Source: Caulobacteraceae bacterium
Lineage (GTDB): Bacteria; Pseudomonadota; Alphaproteobacteria; Caulobacterales; Caulobacteraceae
Reading direction: 5' to 3'
NCBI GenBank assembly: GCA_947501315.1
Contig: CANMXH010000157.1
Location: forward strand, 1 to 5,291
Length of the DNA stretch: 5,291 nucleotides
Positions 5,153-5,291 of the stretch are shown here, one piece after another; position 1 is the first letter of the stretch; every line of letters begins with the position of its first letter. Under the pieces are notes generated by a model that searched no databases, was not told the origin of the DNA, and was given only the letters and a program-made list of their open reading frames with translations. The position numbers and the translations under genes are program-made.

Positions 5153-5291
5153 TCTCCCGCCTGCCCGGTTTGGCCAAGGAGTTGCTGCATCGGCTTCTGC
5201 ACGAGACCCGGGGGTCCATAGCCCTGAAATTCGCCCTGGTCGTTCCGGCGGTCGCCATGCTGAGCGTCGGCGCGGTCGATCTTATGGCCGT
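5149..5291 (+). CDS. TadG/TadE-like Flp pilus assembly protein, 5' part only
   Basis: Only the first 47 codons are in the window; the frame is open at the right edge. The product has a cytosolic amphipathic start (LAKELLHRLLHE, residues 8-19), then RGSIALKF (21-28) and a hydrophobic helix ending in VGAVDL (residues 40-45). A basic residue, then GS-A--FAL--P, then a helix with a conserved D near its end is the pattern of the TadE/TadG-type N-terminal domain, which anchors minor pilin-like proteins of the Flp (Tad) pilus in the inner membrane. TadG proteins usually continue with a large periplasmic part, often a von Willebrand A domain, which cannot be seen here. The GTG start is supported by AGGAG eight bases upstream and by the overlap with the preceding receiver gene, which implies one operon. 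TadE versus TadG cannot be decided from this fragment. Confidence 0.8.
   Translation, partial: MISRLPGLAKELLHRLLHETRGSIALKFALVVPAVAMLSVGAVDLMA

Overview
The window looks like chromosomal DNA from a GC-rich alphaproteobacterium. Coding regions have strong G/C bias at third codon positions. Receiver motifs such as MLMPNRDG and the Flp-pilus (Tad) N-terminus at the right edge fit Caulobacterales, perhaps a Brevundimonas-like genus. That placement comes from pattern recognition only and is not firm below class level.

Layout. At the left, a plausible sigma70-type promoter (5-31) precedes an intact tRNA-Thr(CGT) with encoded CCA (73-148). Two small minus-strand reading frames follow: a 69-aa hypothetical gene (190-399) and, overlapping its start codon by one base, a possible 42-aa gene (399-527) with its own Shine-Dalgarno sequence. 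Bases 528-671 hold nothing I can support. Next on the minus strand is a two-gene signalling cluster. A very large hybrid histidine kinase (stop at 1150, start uncertain near 4506-4592) is transcribed first, and a single-domain CheY-like receiver (672-1085) follows 64 bases downstream. The kinase is a whole phosphorelay fused to a c-di-GMP phosphodiesterase: membrane sensor, HAMP, HisKA, HATPase, degenerate receiver, true receiver, HPt, EAL.

A divergent intergenic region (about 4597-4699) separates this cluster from a plus-strand pair. The first gene of the pair is another stand-alone receiver (4700-5152), whose ribosome-binding site lies in a perfect hairpin. The second is the start of a TadG/TadE-like Flp-pilus protein (5149 to the window edge), whose GTG start overlaps the receiver's stop.

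How the genes may work together (inference): the kinase can carry phosphate from H260 to D651 to the HPt H804, and from there to either flanking receiver, while its EAL domain, with all expected catalytic residues, would lower c-di-GMP. Receiver, EAL and pilus gene side by side suggest control of surface attachment or the motile-sessile switch.

The main oddity is the 5' end of the kinase gene. The first usable ATG/GTG/TTG (GTG at 4506) falls inside the first transmembrane helix, while the frame stays open for another 29 codons upstream that encode the rest of that helix but contain no standard start.
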